Source of the DNA: Kribbella sp. NBC_00382
GTDB lineage: Bacteria > Actinomycetota > Actinomycetes > Propionibacteriales > Kribbellaceae
NCBI RefSeq assembly: GCF_036067295.1
Contig: NZ_CP107954.1
Coordinates: 6,262,001-6,326,000, forward strand
Direction of reading: 5' to 3'
DNA length: 64,000 nucleotides
The notes beneath the pieces are model-generated. The model was given only the letters and a program-made list of their open reading frames with translations, did not search any database and was not told the DNA's origin. The stretch's first letter is position 1; each line of letters begins with the position of its first letter. Shown one piece after another: positions 16,945 to 28,448 of the stretch. The position numbers and the translations under genes are program-made.

Positions 16945-18096
16945 TTGGCGGCAGACGCAGCGACGGGGACGTCCGAGGACCGGAAGCTGACCGAAGTGGT
17001 CACCATGCGGCCGCCACTGATCGCGGAGTTGGAGGTCCGGTTGGCCCCCGCGGTGAGCGCGGCCGCGGAGACCTGCGTGCGCGAGATCGTCGCGCTCGAT
17101 CATTCGCACGGCGCCGACCTGAAGGGTCTGGAGACGCTGCTGATGCGGACCGAGTCCGTTGCGTCGTCCAAGATCGAGCGGATCGAGGCCTCCGTCGACG
17201 ACTTCGCGCGGGCGCTGCACGGGGTCCGGTCGAACGCGTCCGCGACGTCGATGGTCGCCGCGGCGGACGCGCTGGTGACGATGATCAACTCGGTCGAGAG
17301 TGGCGCCGACATCGAGGTGAAGCATCTTTTGAAGGCGCACCGGGCGCTGATGATCGACGACCAGCACGAGCGTGCTTACGCCGGCCGTCTCCGGGACATG
17401 CAGAACTGGATCGGTGGCAGCGACTACTCGCCCCGGATCGCTTGGTTCGTGCCACCGGCCGCGGACACCGTCGAGGAACACCTCGAAGACCTGGTCTCGT
17501 TCGCGAATCGCGACGACTTGCCGGTACTGGCCCAGGCGGCCATCGTGCACGCGCAGTTCGAGTCGATCCATCCCTTCACCGACGGCAACGGGCGGATCGG
17601 CCGTGCGCTGATCAACGCGGTATTGCGACGCCGCGGCGCGACCCGGCAGGTCGTGGTGCCACTCGCGTCAGCGCTCGTTGCGCGGCGCGACGAGTACTTC
17701 GGCTTGTTGACCGACTACCGCGCGGGCCGGATCGAGCCGATCATCTCGGCGTTCTCGGCAGCGGCGGCCATCGCGGCGCGCGAGTCGCAGCTCACCGCCG
17801 GCCGGATCCTGACGATGCCCGAGGTCTGGCGGTTGGTGATCACCGCGCGCCGGGGGAGTGCGGCGGCCAGATTGCTGGACGGCCTCGTGGCTGCTCCGGT
17901 GTTCTCCGCCGATGACGCTGTCCAGGCGATCGGCGGGTCGACGAGCAGTGTCTATTCAGCGATCGAACAGCTGCATGAGGGTGGTGTGATCCGGCCCCTC
18001 ACCCGGCGCGTCCGCGATCAGGTGTGGGGCGCGTCCGACGTACTCGATGAAGTGGAACTCCTCGGCGCGCGGATCGCGGCCGCGTTCGTGCAGTGA
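16945..18096 (+). CDS. Fic-domain AMPylase-type protein with C-terminal winged helix
   Basis: From TTG 16945 the product has 383 residues. The core motif HPFTDGNGRIGR (H209) is complete, so nucleotide transfer (AMP or another nucleotide) to a target hydroxyl is expected. SSKIER near residue 71 matches the class II inhibitory helix (S/T)xxxE(G/N), with Glu kept but Arg after it. Residues ~310-383 form a winged helix (STSSVYSAIEQLHEGGVI). The start is doubtful: in another frame, ATG 16886 opens WPAHVPEVRPWRQ, a typical Fic N-terminus, which would join this frame if one G were added near 16965. Toxin, regulator and stress functions are all possible. Confidence 0.8.
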   Translation: MAADAATGTSEDRKLTEVVTMRPPLIAELEVRLAPAVSAAAETCVREIVALDHSHGADLKGLETLLMRTESVASSKIERIEASVDDFARALHGVRSNASATSMVAAADALVTMINSVESGADIEVKHLLKAHRALMIDDQHERAYAGRLRDMQNWIGGSDYSPRIAWFVPPAADTVEEHLEDLVSFANRDDLPVLAQAAIVHAQFESIHPFTDGNGRIGRALINAVLRRRGATRQVVVPLASALVARRDEYFGLLTDYRAGRIEPIISAFSAAAAIAARESQLTAGRILTMPEVWRLVITARRGSAAARLLDGLVAAPVFSADDAVQAIGGSTSSVYSAIEQLHEGGVIRPLTRRVRDQVWGASDVLDEVELLGARIAAAFVQ

Positions 18097-18124
18097 GGAC
18101 CTGCGGAAGTGGCTCGATGTCGTG

Positions 18125-18176
18125 TATCTTGATGTCGAGAGAGTTTGTGGGCGAGGTTAGGGGAGCCTGACCTCGC
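18125..18176 (+). promoter_or_regulatory. acnA leader: imperfect palindrome and stem-loop
   Basis: At 18127-18140 lies TCTTGA-TG-TCGAGA, an imperfect palindrome that could be an operator. At 18151-18176 an 11-bp stem (one G.U pair, GGAG loop) could form in the mRNA, about 65 bases before the aconitase start. Both are visible in sequence; any regulator is unknown. Confidence 0.4.
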
Positions 18177-18240
18177 GGCCGGGCCGGTGGCTCGGCAGGA
18201 TGGGTTCAGCGGATACAGGACCGGATAGAGGAGCAGGTTG

Positions 18241-21027
<2,787 letters not shown>

Positions 21028-21033
21028 GCACTG

Positions 21034-21079
21034 CCGGTACGGCGTACTCCGGGCTGCCGCCTGGGGTACGCCGTACCGG
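21034..21079 (+). terminator. acnA terminator hairpin
   Basis: Arms 21034-21050 and 21063-21079 pair over 17 bases with one G.U and a 12-base loop, starting seven bases after the acnA stop. The downstream sequence has only a weak T run. Confidence 0.75.
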
Positions 21080-21171
21080 TCTGTTAATGGGGTTGGTCGC
21101 TCGTCGTAATACAGTCCTGGTTAGCTGTCGCTGCCTGGTCGGGCGGCCGGGCCTCTTTTCCGGGGGGAAAC

Positions 21172-21762
21172 TTGCGTTACCCAGCTCTTGTACTCGCGGC
21201 GGTTCTGCTTGTCGCGGGGTGTGCGGCCGAGGAGCCGACCACGTACGGGCCGACCACCGCCGGACCGACGATCCGGCCGAAAACTAGTGCGCCGGTGGAC
21301 GAATCGACGCTGCCTCCGATCGAGGAGGAGTCCACCGCGCCGCCGAAACCGCTCTGCGAGATCTTCAGCACGGCGGAGATCAGCACGACGCTCGGACTAG
21401 CGGTCCGCAAGGCCGTGACTAGCAAGAACGGCCCGTACATCACCTGCACCTGGGCGACGGTGAAGCCGGTGGACGGTCCCGGGGTCGTCACGATCACCCG
21501 GGGCGACGGGTCGCTCTACACCGCGTACTCGCAGAAGATGATCGGCGAGGCGAAGGCGAAGAAGGCCCGCGGCAAGAAGCTGCTCGAAGGGGTCGGCGAC
21601 CAGGGCTTCGCGATCGGCGCATCGGTCAGCGGTATCCCGATCTGGTACGCCGCTGTCGAACACGCCGGTGTGCTGACCGGGGTGCAGCTCTCCGGGGCGG
21701 GCAGCAAGGCCAGCGTCGGCACGATCAAGGCGTTCATGATCGAGATCCTGGCCCGCGGCTGA
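21172..21762 (+). CDS. Secreted lipoprotein, DUF3558-like
   Basis: 196 residues from TTG 21172, with a G-rich ribosome site (GGGGGGAAAC). A lipoprotein signal with lipobox LVAGC places Cys17 as the lipidated residue. A Pro/Thr linker (~20-60) leads to an alpha/beta domain (CEIFSTAEISTTLG, then TCTWATV) like the DUF3558 family of actinobacterial lipoproteins. Its role at the outer face of the membrane is unknown. It has its own leader and probably its own promoter. Confidence 0.7.
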   Translation: MRYPALVLAAVLLVAGCAAEEPTTYGPTTAGPTIRPKTSAPVDESTLPPIEEESTAPPKPLCEIFSTAEISTTLGLAVRKAVTSKNGPYITCTWATVKPVDGPGVVTITRGDGSLYTAYSQKMIGEAKAKKARGKKLLEGVGDQGFAIGASVSGIPIWYAAVEHAGVLTGVQLSGAGSKASVGTIKAFMIEILARG

Positions 21763-21794
21763 AAACTGTCGGCCGGGTCCGGTTGACTGAGGGC

Positions 21795-22349
21795 ATGGAA
21801 CGGGAACATCCACGCGAGGTGATCCACGCCGCCTGCGCGAAGTACGGCGAGGACGTGGTGATCGACTGGTGCGTCGCCTTCCTCACCGGCGAGATCTCCG
21901 GCGAGGACGCCTACGGCCCCGACCTCCCGAAGCTCGTGGCGATCACGGGCTCCGCGAACCCGGGCGGCTGGTCACAACCGGTCGACCCGGTGAACTACTA
22001 CTGGATCCGGGTCTGGGCGGCCCGAGCCTTCCTCTACATCTGGCGCGACGACGTGGTCGAAGCCCTGGCCGCAGTCGCCGACGACCCAGCCTGGCGAGTC
22101 AGCGAACACGTAGCCCGCATCACCGCCCAACGCGAACTCGGCCAACTGGTCGACGCGCTGCTGCCGATGCTCGACCACGAGTTGCCTCGCGTCCGCGCAG
22201 CCGCAGTACGAGCCATCGGCGCCGCAGGCGAATACGAACACGCCGCAGCAGTCGAAGCACTTCGAGAGGACCCGGACAACGCAGTACGAGTAGCCGTCGA
22301 CCGAGCCCTCGAAAAGCTGTCCCAACGGCTCGACCGCCCGCTGAGCTAA
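21795..22349 (+). CDS. HEAT-repeat-like protein (unknown function)
   Basis: 184 residues from ATG 21795; a TTG at 21783 would add four. The N-terminal part is helical and W-rich (YYWIRVWAARAFLYIW). The C-terminal half has two or three HEAT/PBS-lyase-like helical hairpins (HELPRVRAAAVRAIGAAGE, PDNAVRVAVDRAL), a fold used for protein contacts. No catalytic motif is seen. The last four bases overlap the convergent HIT gene. Confidence 0.65.
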   Translation: MEREHPREVIHAACAKYGEDVVIDWCVAFLTGEISGEDAYGPDLPKLVAITGSANPGGWSQPVDPVNYYWIRVWAARAFLYIWRDDVVEALAAVADDPAWRVSEHVARITAQRELGQLVDALLPMLDHELPRVRAAAVRAIGAAGEYEHAAAVEALREDPDNAVRVAVDRALEKLSQRLDRPLS

Positions 22350-22756
22350 AGGGCGTTGCGCAGCCTTTCGGCGTACTGCGCTGCCTCGGCGTCGTCGGCG
22401 TATTTGGTGCGGGGCCAGAAGAAGCCGCGGAGGCCGTCGCCCTTCGTGCGGGGGACGACGTGGACGTGCAGGTGCGGCACCGACTGGGAGACGACGTTGT
22501 TGGCGGCAACGAAGGACCCTTGGGCGTCGTACGCAGTACGGACCGCAGCCGCGACGGTGCGAGCAGCGCCGAAGAGGGGCATCATCAGCTCGTCGGGCAG
22601 CTCGACCAGGGTCGGGATGTGCTCGCGGGGGACGAGCAGGGTGTGGCCCTTGAAGACCGGCCTGATGTCGAGGAAGCCGAGCACCTCAGGGGTGTCGTAG
22701 ACGATGTGGGCCGGTGTCGAACCGGCGATGATCGAGCAGAAGAGACAGTCCGCCAT
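22346..22756 (-). CDS. HIT-family nucleotide hydrolase
   Basis: 136 residues from ATG 22756. The histidine triad HLHVHVVP is intact and the N-terminus CLFCSIIAG is typical of Hint/HinT-like proteins. It should hydrolyse nucleoside phosphoramidates or dinucleotides in the cytoplasm. The start overlaps the antiporter stop by one base (TGATG), so the two are translationally coupled. A longer frame to 22792 lies inside the upstream gene and is less likely. Confidence 0.88.
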   Translation of the reverse strand: MADCLFCSIIAGSTPAHIVYDTPEVLGFLDIRPVFKGHTLLVPREHIPTLVELPDELMMPLFGAARTVAAAVRTAYDAQGSFVAANNVVSQSVPHLHVHVVPRTKGDGLRGFFWPRTKYADDAEAAQYAERLRNAL

Positions 22757-24663
22757 CAGCCCAGCTTCTCGTCTACGAAGCACCAACGCCAAGTCTCACC
22801 CGGCTCGAAGCTGCGCATCACCGGATGCGCGGTCTCGTCGAAGTGCTTGCTCGCGTGCCGCGCGGGCGACGAGTCGCAGCAGCCGACGTGACCGCAAGCC
22901 AGGCACAACCGCAGGTGGACCCAGGTACCGCCGTCGCGCAGGCATTCCTCGCAGCCGTCGGGCGTGTTCGGCGTGAGCACGCAGGGCGCCGAGGCGAGGT
23001 GCTCGCACTCGGCGACCGTCGTCGGGGGAGCGGTGAGGTTGTCCGACGTACCGCCGACGTCGTCGGCCTCGGAGCGGTCGAGGATGGACTCCTCGATGTC
23101 GAGCGCCATCTGGGCGCGTTGCAGCACCTCGTCGGCGACCAGACCGTCGTCGCGGATCTTGAGGATGTGTGACCGCTCGGTCTCCAGCATCGCCATCCGC
23201 AGCCGGCGGTACGTCTCGCTCGGCGTCTCCAGATCGGTCTCCGCCCGGCCGAGGCGTTCCCAGGCGGCCAGGGCGCGCGACTCGCCGCGCTGCCGGAGCA
23301 GGCTGACAACCTCGGGAGAGTCATTCGGCGTGACGAGCTCGTCGAGCGTCTGCTCGGCGGCACGGTGAGCACCCTGCAGTACTGCGGCCTCCTGCAGCGC
23401 ATCCTCGGCCGGGTCGGGGCCGGGCAGGCGCAACCGGCGTACGAGCCAGGGCAGCGTAGAGCCCTGCAGCAGCAGGGTTCCGGCCGTCACCACGAGCGCG
23501 ATGAAGACCAGTACCTCGCGATGTGGCGTGTTCTCCGGCAGGACGAAGACGGCCGCGAGCGTGACCACGCCGCGCATCCCTGCCCACGACACCACGATGA
23601 GCGCCCCCACGCTGACCGGGCCCGGCCGGGAGCGGCCGAGGATCCGCCGGGACAGGTAAGTGACCGGGAAAAGCCAGATGGGCCGGAGCAGGACGGTCGC
23701 CGCGAAGACACCGGTCGTGGCCGCCGCGATGGTCCAGGCCGAGAGCGGGCTCTGCGAGAGGTCGTCGAGGATCCACCGGGTCTGCAGGCCGATCAGCAGG
23801 AAGACCGTGTTCTCGAGCAGGAACTGGAACGTTCGCCAGTTGGTCCGCTCGGAGATCCGCGACGCCGCCGACTGGATGATCGGCGCCTTGTGGCCGAGCA
23901 GCAGGCCGGTGACGACGACGGCGAGCACGCCGGACGCATGCACGTAGTGGTTCTCGGCGGCGACGTACGCGATGAACGGAGCGGTCAGGCTGAGCGTGGT
24001 GTCCAGGACCGGATCGGTGAAGCGCTTGCGGACCTTGGCCAGCACGATCGCGACGACCAGGCCGACCGCGACGCCACCACCGGCGGCGCGGAGGAAGTCG
24101 AGACCGACGTGCAGCAAGGTCGGCGTGATCAGGGCGGCGGCGATCGCGGTGTTCAGGCAGACCAGGGCGGTCGCGTCGTTGAGCAGGCTCTCGCCCTCGA
24201 GGATCGTGACGACCCGGCGGGGGAGACCGACCTTCTTGGCGATCGCGGTGGCCGCGACGGCGTCGGGCGGCGCGACGACGGCGCCGATGGCGAACGCGGC
24301 CCACAGTGGCAGCGGGTTCTCGCTGACCATCGACGGCCCGAGCAGCCAGTACGCGACCAGGCCGACTCCAGCGGCGGTGAACGCGACCAGGCCGACCGAC
24401 AGCAAGCCGATCGAGCGGCGGTGCTGGGAGAAGTCGACCAGGCTGGTCTTGATCGCCGCGGAGTACAGCAGCGGCGGCAGGAAGCCAACCAGGACGACCT
24501 CATGGGACAGCTCGACCCGCGGTACGAACGGCAGGTACGACGCGGCGATCCCGATGACGACGAGCAAGAGGGGAGCCGAGATCCCGATCCGCCGGGCGAG
24601 AGCGGCACCGGCCGCGACCACGGCGACGAGAGCAACGATCTCGATCGCGATATCCACGCGCAC
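22756..24663 (-). CDS. CPA1-type Na+/H+ antiporter fused to a C-terminal UBP zinc finger
   Basis: About 635 residues. Residues ~1-400 hold 12-13 membrane helices of the NhaP/CPA1 family (VAPPDAVAATAIAKKVGLP, EGESLLNDATALV). A soluble helical region (~400-540) follows. The last ~85 residues form a UBP-type zinc finger (CEHL..., CEECLRDGG, CLACGHVGCCD, HASKHF, HPV). It should exchange Na+ or K+ for H+ across the membrane. UBP fingers bind ubiquitin tails in eukaryotes; the bacterial role is unknown. The start is uncertain among GTG 24678, 24663 and 24657. Confidence 0.88.
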   Translation of the reverse strand: MRVDIAIEIVALVAVVAAGAALARRIGISAPLLLVVIGIAASYLPFVPRVELSHEVVLVGFLPPLLYSAAIKTSLVDFSQHRRSIGLLSVGLVAFTAAGVGLVAYWLLGPSMVSENPLPLWAAFAIGAVVAPPDAVAATAIAKKVGLPRRVVTILEGESLLNDATALVCLNTAIAAALITPTLLHVGLDFLRAAGGGVAVGLVVAIVLAKVRKRFTDPVLDTTLSLTAPFIAYVAAENHYVHASGVLAVVVTGLLLGHKAPIIQSAASRISERTNWRTFQFLLENTVFLLIGLQTRWILDDLSQSPLSAWTIAAATTGVFAATVLLRPIWLFPVTYLSRRILGRSRPGPVSVGALIVVSWAGMRGVVTLAAVFVLPENTPHREVLVFIALVVTAGTLLLQGSTLPWLVRRLRLPGPDPAEDALQEAAVLQGAHRAAEQTLDELVTPNDSPEVVSLLRQRGESRALAAWERLGRAETDLETPSETYRRLRMAMLETERSHILKIRDDGLVADEVLQRAQMALDIEESILDRSEADDVGGTSDNLTAPPTTVAECEHLASAPCVLTPNTPDGCEECLRDGGTWVHLRLCLACGHVGCCDSSPARHASKHFDETAHPVMRSFEPGETWRWCFVDEKLG

Positions 24664-24786
24664 AGTGTCGCAGGCCACCCGGGCTGCCGTCGCACGGTTC
24701 GCCCACAGCGGAGATCAGGAACTGTCCGAGCGGCCTGCCATCATCTACCGTGTGCGCACCGGCACGCTCCGCTCACTGGAGGTCGC

Positions 24787-26298
24787 ATGTCCAGTCGCTT
24801 CGCCCGCAGCGTCAGTTTCCGTACGGCTATCAGCCTCGCGCTTCTCGGGTCGGTGGTCGTCGCCGCACCGGCGCATGCGGCAGGGCCGGTCACGACCAAC
24901 GGGTGCGTCGCGAGCGTGCCTGAGCCGGGCACGACGACGCCGGTGAAGATCTGCTACTCGTTGTTCCAGCCGGCCGGGGCGTCGGCGGCGCATACAGTGC
25001 CGCTGATCTTCCACAGTCACGGTTGGGGTGGCAGCCGGACGAAGGACGCGGCCGCCTTCAAGTCGTGGCTCGACGCCGGGTACGGCGTACTGAGCTTCGA
25101 CCAGCGCAGCTTCGGGGAATCGACCGGGGTCGCTCATGTGATGAACCCGGATCTCGAGGGGCGTGACGTGGTCAAGTTGGTCGACCTCGTCGCCGGGCTG
25201 GACTGGGTGACCAAGCAACGGCCTGGTGACCCGCTGATCGGCGCGATCGGCGGCTCGTACGGCGGTGGCTATCAATTCGCCGGGGCCTTCGCGGAGATGC
25301 GGGAGAAGGGCCGGACTCGCTTCGACGCGCTGGCGCCTGAGATCACCTGGTGGGATCTCAAGGAGAGCCTGGCGCCGTCCGAGGCGGCCCGGACGATGTG
25401 GCTGGCGCTGCTCTACGCGGGTGGTGGCACGCATCTGCCGCCGGCAGTGCAGGCCGGGTTCGTCGCGCTGATCACGACCGGGCAATGGCCTACCGGGCAA
25501 GCGGGCCGGGACCTGGATGCGTTCTTCCGCCAGAACGGTCCGTCCTGGCAGGTCGCGCACGGACGGAAGCTGAACATTCCGGTGATCATCGGGCATGGGC
25601 TGCCGGACAACCTGTTCAACCTCAACCAAGGGCTGCAGAACTTCGACAAGGCGCTCACCGGGCGCGCCCGGTCGAGGTCGATCTTCGTCGGCTACAACGC
25701 CGGTCACACGCTGCCCAGCGTCGTTCCGCCGGGGTACGCCACGCCGGGGGATCCCTGCTCGATCGCTTTGGGCAGCCCGAACTTCGGCGCGCTGGAGCAA
25801 CGGTTCATGGACCTCAACCTGAAGCACGAAGCGAGCGGGCTGACCGGCTTCGGCAGCTATCACCTGGCCACCGCGGATGGCCGTTGCCTTACGCAACGAC
25901 AACTCGGCGTCAATACGCAATACCGGCTGGGCCGGCTCGGTGCGGTGACGACTGCTGTGGCCCGGGGACCGATCACGGTGGCCGGGGTGCCTCAGGTACG
26001 AGCTCGAGTGAGCAGTCTGGTGCCGAACGCGGCCGCGTTCTTCGCCTTGAGCGTCGGCACGACTCCGCTGGACGCGAAGATCGTGCAGAACAACACGATG
26101 CCGCTACGGGAGAAGAGGCCTGTCCACGGAGCCCGGCGCACCGTTGACCTGCCAGGGATCGCGGTCGACGTACCGGCGGGGAAGACGCTCTTCCTGACGG
26201 TCTCGCCGGTGGCCGACATGTTCGCCGGCCAGGACGGCCATGTTCCCGGTCAGCTTCGCTTGGACGACGTGACAGTGCGGCTGCACCAGGTCCGCTGA
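24787..26298 (+). CDS. Secreted CocE/X-Pro-dipeptidyl-peptidase-like alpha/beta hydrolase
   Basis: 503 residues from ATG 24787, with GGAGG nearby. A signal peptide ends near AHA-AGP (~residue 36). An alpha/beta hydrolase core follows, with nucleophile elbow GGSYGGG and HSHGWGG at the oxyanion side. The C-terminal ~150 residues are a beta-sandwich (TVDLPGIAVDVPAGKTLF) as in CocE/NonD-type acyl or dipeptidyl hydrolases. It should act extracellularly on an ester or peptide. Its stop lies four bases from the convergent next gene. Confidence 0.78.
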   Translation: MSSRFARSVSFRTAISLALLGSVVVAAPAHAAGPVTTNGCVASVPEPGTTTPVKICYSLFQPAGASAAHTVPLIFHSHGWGGSRTKDAAAFKSWLDAGYGVLSFDQRSFGESTGVAHVMNPDLEGRDVVKLVDLVAGLDWVTKQRPGDPLIGAIGGSYGGGYQFAGAFAEMREKGRTRFDALAPEITWWDLKESLAPSEAARTMWLALLYAGGGTHLPPAVQAGFVALITTGQWPTGQAGRDLDAFFRQNGPSWQVAHGRKLNIPVIIGHGLPDNLFNLNQGLQNFDKALTGRARSRSIFVGYNAGHTLPSVVPPGYATPGDPCSIALGSPNFGALEQRFMDLNLKHEASGLTGFGSYHLATADGRCLTQRQLGVNTQYRLGRLGAVTTAVARGPITVAGVPQVRARVSSLVPNAAAFFALSVGTTPLDAKIVQNNTMPLREKRPVHGARRTVDLPGIAVDVPAGKTLFLTVSPVADMFAGQDGHVPGQLRLDDVTVRLHQVR

Positions 26299-26302
26299 CT
26301 GG

Positions 26303-27826
26303 CTACTTCAGTTGGTAGGCGTGGATCAGGGTCTGGTCGACCGTGGCTCCTGTGGTCCCGGTGAGCTGGGCCCGTAGGGAGATGTAGGTGCCTTTCGGAG
26401 TGCCGAACAGTGCGACGAAGGTGCCGTTCTTCTTGCGGATCACGGTGGCTTGGCGCCAGGTCTTGCCGTCGTCACCGGAGTACTGCAGCTTGGCTGACTT
26501 GGGAGGCGGCACTCCGTCGCGAGAGTCGGCTTGGAAGGGCAGGACGGTCAGCGGCGTACGGCGTACCAGGTTGGCGGCGTCGGTCTGCGGACGGAAACGG
26601 ACTGTCTGCAAGGGCAGGTCCGCGTACCCGACGACAGACTGCGAGGAGAAAGTCCAGACCGCCGAGCCTCGCACCGACAGCTGCGACCAGCTCGGCCGCG
26701 AGTAGTTGACTTCGAGGCGGTATTTGGTGGCCTTGCTGGGCAGGTCGGCTGCTTCGAGTCTCAGGTTGGACGACTTCAGCAGACGGCCGTCGGCGTACAG
26801 CCGCATCGCCTCGGTATCGAGGGGCGAGTAGCCGGGGTGGCCGTCCTGATCGCTGTGGGACATCAGATCGAACGTCATCTGGTTCTCCTGGCGTTCAGCC
26901 CGGCCGAGTAGGCGCCAGGAGGGATAGAAGGGGGCGGCGTTCCATCGGCGGACGTCGGCCGTGGGTAGGTTGAGGCCGAAGAGATCGGTGCTCCGATCGC
27001 CGCCGCCCAGCTCGACGAACTCGACGTCCCACGGGACCGGATCCATGTAGTGCGTCACCGTGCCCGACCGGCGGAAACGGAACTCGGCGATCGCTCCGGG
27101 AATGTCACCCGCCGAGGAGGACACCTCCTTCAGCAGCGGCCGGGCGGAGGTTCTGGTGTGCTGTGAGACGACCTTCGTCAGGCCGGCCTCGCGAACGACC
27201 CGCTGATAACCGGTCGGAAAGCCCGAGATCCGCTGCGAGAGGTCGTAGCTGAAGGGCGTGTCGGCGAAGTCGCCCTTCGGCCCAGGGACGGCCCAGTTCG
27301 AGCTGATGTGGGATTGGAAACTCATCCCGGCGGGGATCGGGCCGACCTGTGCCGTGAACAACCGATGCCCTGGCTCGGCGTGCAGCGTGTCTGCCACCCC
27401 GGCGTCACCCAACCGCGCTATGTAATCCACCTGGATGCTGTCCATCACCCGGGCCGACTTGCGCGGCACCGTAGTGGTCACCGGCTTGGCCAGGCGGGTG
27501 TCTACGACGATGGGCTTGTTTCCCTTCACCTGCAGGCCTGGCTGGACGAGTCGGTACCTGTCCCCGCCAGCCGTCGGCACGCTGCTGTCGAGAAGGTAGA
27601 GGCCCTTGGGTACCCGCGTCCTGGCATGGCCGTTCGTGACGGTGATCGTGCCTGGATCCTCGCCTTCTTCGGTGAGCGGTGACAGCAACAGCTCGGCGTC
27701 GTGCGCGAGCCGGCCGTCCGGGCCGATCACTGTGAAGACCAGCTCGTACTTCGCCGGCGTCGGCGCCGCTCCGCCAGTGGTCACCAGTACTGCGGCCATT
27801 CCGGCCGCGATCCATCGCATTGCCAT
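26303..27826 (-). CDS. Secreted protein like the non-catalytic half of S8 peptidases
   Basis: 507 residues from ATG 27826, with GGAGG seven bases upstream. The signal peptide (MAMRWIAAGMAAVLV) ends near residue 20. The rest is beta-rich, with no Asp/His/Ser subtilase motifs. It resembles the long region after the catalytic domain of actinobacterial S8 peptidases (from recall). It ends in the DDGKTW ... DQTLIHAYQLK module also seen at 1-402. It may be a stand-alone binding or regulatory protein. It probably forms its own unit; the DUF402 gene upstream is on the same strand, 63 bases away. Confidence 0.65.
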   Translation of the reverse strand: MAMRWIAAGMAAVLVTTGGAAPTPAKYELVFTVIGPDGRLAHDAELLLSPLTEEGEDPGTITVTNGHARTRVPKGLYLLDSSVPTAGGDRYRLVQPGLQVKGNKPIVVDTRLAKPVTTTVPRKSARVMDSIQVDYIARLGDAGVADTLHAEPGHRLFTAQVGPIPAGMSFQSHISSNWAVPGPKGDFADTPFSYDLSQRISGFPTGYQRVVREAGLTKVVSQHTRTSARPLLKEVSSSAGDIPGAIAEFRFRRSGTVTHYMDPVPWDVEFVELGGGDRSTDLFGLNLPTADVRRWNAAPFYPSWRLLGRAERQENQMTFDLMSHSDQDGHPGYSPLDTEAMRLYADGRLLKSSNLRLEAADLPSKATKYRLEVNYSRPSWSQLSVRGSAVWTFSSQSVVGYADLPLQTVRFRPQTDAANLVRRTPLTVLPFQADSRDGVPPPKSAKLQYSGDDGKTWRQATVIRKKNGTFVALFGTPKGTYISLRAQLTGTTGATVDQTLIHAYQLK

Positions 27827-27889
27827 GGTCGTCCTCCCCAGGTCGTTTGCTGGTTGACGCTGGGAGGACGGTGTTTGTTGGCGGAGCTG

Positions 27890-28384
27890 CTAGCGGACCT
27901 TGTCGAGCCAGGTCTTGAAGACGGTGAGGAAAGGCTCTTCGGTGGCGACCGCCGTGACCAGCCAGTCGGCGGTGGCCTGGGCCTGCTCGATCACCTCGGG
28001 CGGGTAGCTGTACTTCACCTGGTGCTCGGCGAACTCGTCCTCGTCGTCGATGTAGATCGAGCCGTCGCGCTTGCGGATGACGTCCAGGTCGAGGTCGACC
28101 ATCGTGACGACGTCGTCCTTGAACTCGACGAGCGTGGTCACGTCGCAGTAGATCTCGGTCGAACGCGGCTCGTCGTTGAAGATCGCGGTGAACCAGCGGT
28201 CGCGCGGGAACAGCTGAACATGCGCCTGCTCGTGGTGCAGTTCGGGCTCGTCGCCGCGCTGGGAGACCGAGTTCGGCGGGGCGCCGAGCCACACGCCGTA
28301 CTGGTCCTCGCCCAGGTACTGCATCCACTGGTGCCAGTGGAGCTTCTCGTCGAACTTGCGATAGACCACCCGGACGTTCCGCAT
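27890..28384 (-). CDS. DUF402-family protein
   Basis: 164 residues. The family includes FomD-like nucleotide phosphatases with an acidic metal site; matching clusters here are MVDLDLDVIRKRDG and DDEDEF. It should be a cytoplasmic phosphohydrolase, but the substrate is unknown. A paralogue lies at 32678-33190. The gene is divergent from rfbB with 64 bases between starts. Confidence 0.82.
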   Translation of the reverse strand: MRNVRVVYRKFDEKLHWHQWMQYLGEDQYGVWLGAPPNSVSQRGDEPELHHEQAHVQLFPRDRWFTAIFNDEPRSTEIYCDVTTLVEFKDDVVTMVDLDLDVIRKRDGSIYIDDEDEFAEHQVKYSYPPEVIEQAQATADWLVTAVATEEPFLTVFKTWLDKVR

Positions 28385-28448
28385 GGCGTCACCGTACCGG
28401 CGCGCCCGGTCACCGCGCCGCTGGATATCGGCTGGCTATCCTGACCGC

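Noticed and set aside
23365..24786. N-terminal extension of the secreted hydrolase frame (977 codons)
   Set aside because: The extension lies antisense to the antiporter gene; a signal peptide and ribosome site fix the start at 24787.
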